Origin: JAQVUB01 sp033809415
GTDB taxonomy: Bacteria > Verrucomicrobiota > Lentisphaeria > Oligosphaerales > Oligosphaeraceae
Length of the DNA stretch: 16,912 nt
Direction: 5' to 3'
Assembly: GCA_033809415.1 (NCBI GenBank)
Contig: JAPXLT010000075.1
Span: 1-16,912, forward strand
Under the pieces are notes generated by a model. The model ran no database searches and was not told the origin of the DNA. It saw only the letters and a list, made by a program, of their open reading frames with translations. Shown here one piece after another: positions 13,223 to 16,912 of the stretch (the first letter of the stretch is position 1; each line of letters opens with the position of its first letter). A program made the translations under genes and the position numbers.

Positions 13223-14362
13223 TTATTTGCCGCAGTTGGCGATGCGCAGGGTAGCGGCGACTGCACGGGCGCAATTATAAAGATTTTCACGGGCGGCGGC
13301 GAGCGTTTTATCGAGTGGAGCGACTTCCGAAAGGGTGGAGAATATTGCCTGGAATTTTTCCCGTAGGGGATTTTGCGACCCTTTGACTGCCCCGGACAGG
13401 AGGATGGCCGGGACTCCCGCGCTGTTTGCCAATTCTGCAACGACAGCAGGCAGTTTGCCGAAGCAGGTCTGCTCGTCCGTGCAGCCTTCGCCGGTGATCA
13501 GCAGGCTGGCTCCGGACAGGTGCTCTTCGAGTCCGACGAGTTCGGCGATAAGGCGTGCGCCGGATTCCATGCGTGCTCCCAGCAGTGCGCGCAGCCCCGC
13601 TCCCAGGCCTCCTGCAGCGCCGTCGCCGGGCTGAGAGGTATCTGCAATCAGTCCCAGTTTGATCAGAATATTTCCCCAGTTTTGCAGGCCGGCTTCGAGG
13701 ATTGGCAGCATCTCCGGCGTCGCTCCCTTTTGCGGAGCGAAGACGGCTGTGGCGCCGGCAGGGCCGGTCAGGGGATTGGTGACATCGCAGGCAACGCGCA
13801 CTTTGATCTGCCGGTTCCATTGTGCGAGGCCGCTCAGATCGAGCGTTGCAAGTTGCCGCAGCGCCCCACCGCCTTCGGGCAATTCCTGCCCATCCGCATC
13901 GAACAGCCTGCATCCCAGTGCGCGAGCCATTCCTGCGCCGCCATCGACAGTGGCGCTGCCGCCGATGCCGATGATGATTTCCCGTGCGCCAAGGCGTTGT
14001 GCTTCCAGCAGGAGTTGTCCGGTGCCGAAGGTACTGGTCAGCAGAGGATTCAGTTCCGTCTTATCGAGCAGTTCGAGTCCGCTGGCGGAGGCCATTTCGA
14101 TCACCGCCTGTGCGGTTTCCGGGAGGAAAGCAAATTCGGCCTGGACGGGGCGTCCAAGAGGGTCTTTGACGGTTATCTGTCGGCGTTCGCCTTTCCCCGC
14201 TGCCAGAACCGCCTCGACCGTGCCCTCGCCGCCATCAGCCATTGGCAAGCAGACGTATTGCGCACCTGGCAGTTCCTCTTGAAAAGCCTTTTGCAGGATG
14301 TTGCAGACTTCCGGGCTGCGTATAGTGCCTTTAAAAGAATCCGGTGCAAAGATAATTTTCAT
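13223..14362 (-). CDS. Glycerate kinase (GarK/GlxK type)
   Basis: This 379-aa protein is a full-length member of the glycerate kinase type I family, which uses ATP to phosphorylate D-glycerate to 2-phosphoglycerate in the cytoplasm. Family marks in order are IIFAPDSFKGTIRS (3-16), MADGGEGTVEAV (41-52), DPLGRPV, GIGGSATVDGGAGMARALGC (about 131-150), CDVTNPLTGPAGATAVFAPQKGA, GDGAAGGLGAGLRALL, and LITGEGCTDEQTCFGKLP near the C-terminal third. The last is usually GEGRLDSQT, so CTD-E is a mild departure. The start lies 13 bp after the pyrD stop, so the two are probably one transcript. The ribosome site is weak (GGAT about 9 bases before ATG), which fits translational dependence on pyrD. Confidence 0.95.
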   Translation of the reverse strand: MKIIFAPDSFKGTIRSPEVCNILQKAFQEELPGAQYVCLPMADGGEGTVEAVLAAGKGERRQITVKDPLGRPVQAEFAFLPETAQAVIEMASASGLELLDKTELNPLLTSTFGTGQLLLEAQRLGAREIIIGIGGSATVDGGAGMARALGCRLFDADGQELPEGGGALRQLATLDLSGLAQWNRQIKVRVACDVTNPLTGPAGATAVFAPQKGATPEMLPILEAGLQNWGNILIKLGLIADTSQPGDGAAGGLGAGLRALLGARMESGARLIAELVGLEEHLSGASLLITGEGCTDEQTCFGKLPAVVAELANSAGVPAILLSGAVKGSQNPLREKFQAIFSTLSEVAPLDKTLAAARENLYNCARAVAATLRIANCGK

Positions 14363-14375
14363 GGCTTATGATCCG

Positions 14376-15296
14376 TCATGCCTTCAGGGTGCCGATGATT
14401 TCTGTGATGCTGGCGATATTGTGTTCATCGAGCCAGGCTTTGATGCCTTCTGGAATTTCGAGCAGGCATTTTGGGTTGCTGAAGATTGCGGTGCCGATGG
14501 CGACGGCATTGGCGCCTGCCACCAGGAATTCGAGTGCGTCGGTGGCATTTGAGATGCCGCCCATGCCGATGATTGGCACCTTGACCGCTTTTCGGGCTTC
14601 GTAAACCATGCGCAATGCGATTGGCTTGATGCCAGGGCCGCTGTAGCCACCGGTGATGTTGGCAATGCGGGGTTTACGGGTCTCGAGATCGATGGCCATG
14701 CCGGGTATGGTATTGATCAGCGAGATCATATCGCTGCCATGATCGACGGCACAACGGGCGAAATCACCAATTCTAGTGACATTGGGACTTAGCTTGGTAA
14801 TCAACGGCAGGGTGGTGACCTTGCGGACAGCAGAAACGACAGCCGCCGCCTGCACAAGGTCTGTTCCAAAGGCAATGCCTCCTTCCTTGATATTGGGGCA
14901 GGAGATGTTGATCTCGAGCGCGGCAATGCCCTGCTTTTCCGCTTCGAGCCGCTCGGCGACTTCAGCATACTGCGCAATGGTTCTTCCCCAGATGTTGACA
15001 ATGACCGGGCAGGGCACCGTACGCAAAAACGGCAGATAATCGGGGTCATGGATGAATTTTTCCAAGCCGGGATTCTGCAATCCGATGGCATTCAGCATTC
15101 CGCCATAGACTTCGACCGTGCGCGGCATGCTGTTGCCATCCGAGGGAAATGGAGAAACCCCCTTGACGGTGATGGCACCGAGCGCTTCAAAAGGAAGCAA
15201 GTCCTGGTATTCACGCCCATAACCAAAGGTGCCAGAGGCGGTAATGACCGGATTGCGCAGAAAAAGACTGCCAAGCTGAACGGAAATGTCAGGCAT
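14376..15296 (-). CDS. pyrD: Dihydroorotate dehydrogenase, type B catalytic subunit
   Basis: This 306-aa cytoplasmic FMN enzyme oxidises dihydroorotate to orotate, the fourth step of pyrimidine synthesis. VQLGSLFLRNPVITASGTFGYG, AITVKGVSPFPSDGN (K45), GMLNAIGLQNPG and ALEINISCPNIKEGGIAFGTD are textbook class 1 motifs. The catalytic base is Cys (C133), as in classes 1A and 1B. GLQNPG with GTFGYG points to class 1B, which normally partners PyrK (NAD- and FeS-linked), not seen in this window. GYSGPGIKPIALR and GMGGI..A.DALEF bind the FMN phosphate. AGGAG six to seven bases before ATG 15296 fixes the start. A longer frame reaching 15686 would add 130 odd residues that overlap the divergent gene, and is rejected. 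Confidence 0.96.
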   Translation of the reverse strand: MPDISVQLGSLFLRNPVITASGTFGYGREYQDLLPFEALGAITVKGVSPFPSDGNSMPRTVEVYGGMLNAIGLQNPGLEKFIHDPDYLPFLRTVPCPVIVNIWGRTIAQYAEVAERLEAEKQGIAALEINISCPNIKEGGIAFGTDLVQAAAVVSAVRKVTTLPLITKLSPNVTRIGDFARCAVDHGSDMISLINTIPGMAIDLETRKPRIANITGGYSGPGIKPIALRMVYEARKAVKVPIIGMGGISNATDALEFLVAGANAVAIGTAIFSNPKCLLEIPEGIKAWLDEHNIASITEIIGTLKA

Positions 15297-15312
15297 GAAA
15301 AACTCCTGAGAA

Positions 15313-15350
15313 CGTTTTTTTAACAACGAAAGGCACGAAAAGGCACGAAA
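15313..15350. repeat. CACGAA-type repeat in the pyrD leader
   Basis: TTTTTTTAACAACGAAAGGC followed by two ACGAAA words spaced 10 bp apart is the reverse-complement style of the family 2 core. It lies just upstream of the pyrD ribosome site, inside the divergent spacer. Confidence 0.6.
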
Positions 15351-15382
15351 GTTTTGTCTGCGGAAAGCAAAAGTGTGAATAG

Positions 15383-15391
15383 TGGTATAAT
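15383..15391 (+). promoter_or_regulatory. Extended -10 promoter for the VWA gene
   Basis: TGGTATAAT is a perfect extended -10 (TGnTATAAT), 45 bases before the TTG start. The best -35-like word, TTGTCT at 15354-15359, is 26 bp away, which is too far. The promoter would therefore rely on the extended -10. Confidence 0.6.
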
Positions 15392-15435
15392 TTAAAGCCG
15401 GAAAGAAGTTTTGCTGTACTAATGGAGCGGACGAT

Positions 15436-16851
15436 TTGTGGTTTGTGTTGGTCATACTGGGAATTTGCGGGGTTGTGCTGATTTTTCTGGCACAGCTCCG
15501 GCTTTGGCGTGCGGCGGCAGTGCTGACGAAACGGCGTCCTTCCTGGTTGCTTTTTCTGCCGGCGGTTTTTCTCAGTGCTGCAATACTATCGGGATTGTCT
15601 GCATTTTTCCGGCTTCGGGCAGAAGCTGTCTCTGAATCTGAAGAAATGCCCCAGTTGTATGTGCTGCTGGATTGTTCCGTCAGCATGACCGCAGAGGCGG
15701 GGCAGGGGGGCAGCCGTTTGGAGGCAGCAAAGAAGGTATTGCGTCAATTGCCGTCGGCTTTTGCTGGCTGGGAATTGGCTCTGGTGACTTTTGCCGGGAA
15801 CCCCATGCTGGATTTTCCTCCGAGCACTGATCATCGCAGCTGGCTGGATGCCGTCGAGGCGGTTGCGCCGGAGCGTCCGCCATTTTCCGGTTCTGCGCCG
15901 GGTCGGGGGCTGGAACTTGTCGCTGAAACGGCGGCACATTGCCCATCCGGGAAAGCGGTTGTTCTGTTGTTCAGTGATGGGGAAGTTCATGTGGAAGAGT
16001 TCGAGCAGGAGGAGGCTGCCTGGAGAAAGCGGGATTTGCCTTGCCTTTTTGTGCTGATGGGTGCCCTTGGTGAACAAAGGGCAATTCCGGACTCTTCCGG
16101 TTGGCTGGGCGCAAGGGTTGCTTCCGGGGAGGCTTCCTCCACGCCGGATGATCGGCAGATGCGGCGTCTTCTTGGCTTGTCCGCAAGTCCCTTTCAGGTT
16201 GTAACGGAGCAATCTGAAACAGGAGAAATTGCCGTACTTTCTGAAAAAATTCAGGGCTTGATCCGGAAATATTCTGTGCAACGGGCAGTCACTGAAACGG
16301 GTGGTAAAAATATGACGCCATTTTTATTGCTTCTTACGGCTGTTTTTGCGCTGCTGTCCATTTTCAGCAGCCGATACGGTTTGCCGAAAATGAGCATTAT
16401 TTTGCTGGCGGCTGCTCTCTGCGGAATATCTTTGCAGGCTGGGGAAGAGCAGGCTTTGGAGCTGTGCCGCGAGGCCGCACAGAAGACGGATCATCCAGAT
16501 GAATTGCGCAGAGCCATAGGCTTGTATCAGCAGGCTTTGCGTCTGCATCCAGGGTTGCCGCTGGCTGCACGCAACCTGGAATATACGCTGCTGCAACAGC
16601 AAGACGAGACGATATCCCGGCAGAAGAAATCAAATCCGGATGCCGAAACTCAATCCGCCGACCAGCCGGATCAACAGATGGAAAAGACAGCTGTCCCGGG
16701 GAAAGCGGAGGAGTTGTCTACAGCAATGACTGCTGATGAGCGGATGGCACAGGATCACAGAACCGCCGAGGCAAAGGGTGGCACTTGGCGGGAACTGCAA
16801 AACCGCCGCAGAAAAATAATCAAGGCACCTCCAAAGTGTAATCCGTGGTAA
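15436..16851 (+). CDS. BatB/BatC-like fusion: von Willebrand factor A membrane protein with TPR tail
   Basis: This is a 471-aa inner-membrane protein. Two N-terminal membrane segments (about 2-19 and 38-57) precede a VWA domain. The MIDAS metal site is D79-C-S81-V-S83, with the later aspartate in LFSDG (D181); the usual middle Thr appears replaced in SGSAPGRG (151-158). Another hydrophobic pair spans about 294-311 and 318-336. The second ends ...ISLQAGEEQ like a secretion signal. Then comes one TPR-like repeat, DELRRAIGLYQQALRLHPGLPLAARNLEYTLLQQQ (355-389), and a Gln/Lys-rich tail. BatB supplies the first half and BatC the second in 'Bacteroides aerotolerance' clusters, so this looks like a fusion of both. 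The start is TTG, set by GGAG at 15424-15427. No MoxR or BatA gene precedes it; BatD may follow outside the window. Confidence 0.85.
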   Translation: MWFVLVILGICGVVLIFLAQLRLWRAAAVLTKRRPSWLLFLPAVFLSAAILSGLSAFFRLRAEAVSESEEMPQLYVLLDCSVSMTAEAGQGGSRLEAAKKVLRQLPSAFAGWELALVTFAGNPMLDFPPSTDHRSWLDAVEAVAPERPPFSGSAPGRGLELVAETAAHCPSGKAVVLLFSDGEVHVEEFEQEEAAWRKRDLPCLFVLMGALGEQRAIPDSSGWLGARVASGEASSTPDDRQMRRLLGLSASPFQVVTEQSETGEIAVLSEKIQGLIRKYSVQRAVTETGGKNMTPFLLLLTAVFALLSIFSSRYGLPKMSIILLAAALCGISLQAGEEQALELCREAAQKTDHPDELRRAIGLYQQALRLHPGLPLAARNLEYTLLQQQDETISRQKKSNPDAETQSADQPDQQMEKTAVPGKAEELSTAMTADERMAQDHRTAEAKGGTWRELQNRRRKIIKAPPKCNPW

Positions 16852-16852
16852 A

Positions 16853-16912
16853 GGGTGCGGGGTGCGGGGTGCAGGGTGCAGGGGACAGGGTGCAGGGTGC
16901 AGGGGACAGGGT
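16853..16912. repeat. G-rich heptamer tandem repeat running off the window
   Basis: Starting two bases after the VWA stop codon are eight whole 7-bp units and part of a ninth: GGGTGCG twice, then GGGTGCA, GGGTGCA, GGGGACA twice over. The last six form a 21-bp higher-order repeat (16867-16887 and 16888-16908). Each unit starts with a G run of three or four, giving regular short loops compatible with G-quadruplex formation on the plus strand. Confidence 0.95.

Noticed and set aside
13373..14371. Long plus-strand frame opposite the glycerate kinase
   Set aside because: It is a mirror frame in GC-rich coding DNA; the minus-strand product carries all family motifs.
15297..15686. N-terminal extension of pyrD by 130 residues
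   Set aside because: The extension overlaps the divergent VWA gene and its promoter, and a good ribosome site supports the ATG at 15296.

Overview
The window most likely comes from a carbohydrate-degrading bacterium of the Lentisphaerota (Victivallis-like), or a close relative in the Planctomycetota-Verrucomicrobiota group. This is inferred from gene style, not from a marker gene. The evidence is an H-X9-DG pseudopilin with an FTLIELLVVIAIIAI N-terminus next to a LacI-type regulator, very large secreted carbohydrate-active-like proteins, and long intergenic spacers packed with dispersed repeats.

Region 1 (1-1330) is a plastic edge. A minus-strand scrap of an Eco57I-like DNA methyltransferase stops abruptly beside an intact Mpi-type serine recombinase (216-809). 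Two dispersed repeat elements follow, then a duplicated promoter/operator for a LacI-type regulator. Region 2 (1330-3290) holds that regulator and a secreted pseudopilin-like protein with a terminator.

Region 3 (3290-13182) is the accessory core. It contains two modules of the same design. Each has a large exported protein with a probable TIM-barrel hydrolase region (1187 aa and 935 aa), followed by a small exported protein that looks like the galactose-mutarotase fold (379 aa and 396 aa). The two small proteins are paralogues, while the large ones differ. In the second module the genes overlap by 8 bp; in the first they are split by a dispersed repeat. The plausible reading is a sugar- or glycan-processing locus under local LacI control, with the small protein as partner of the large one. 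The substrate cannot be told from the sequence.

This core is laced with repeats. A roughly 96-bp terminator-bearing repeat occurs in inverted orientation at 3261-3356 and 9075-9171, enclosing the first module. Two short modules flank the first small gene, each inverted in place. There are also two copies of a structured 180-bp element, a 22-bp tandem repeat, and several CACGAA/CACGGA-type repeats.

Region 4 (13223-15296, minus strand) is ordinary metabolism: pyrD (dihydroorotate dehydrogenase, type B) followed by a glycerate kinase. Region 5 (15297-16912) has a divergent extended -10 promoter driving a von Willebrand A protein that fuses BatB-like and BatC-like parts. The window ends inside a G-rich heptamer repeat. 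No rRNA, tRNA or CRISPR array was seen.
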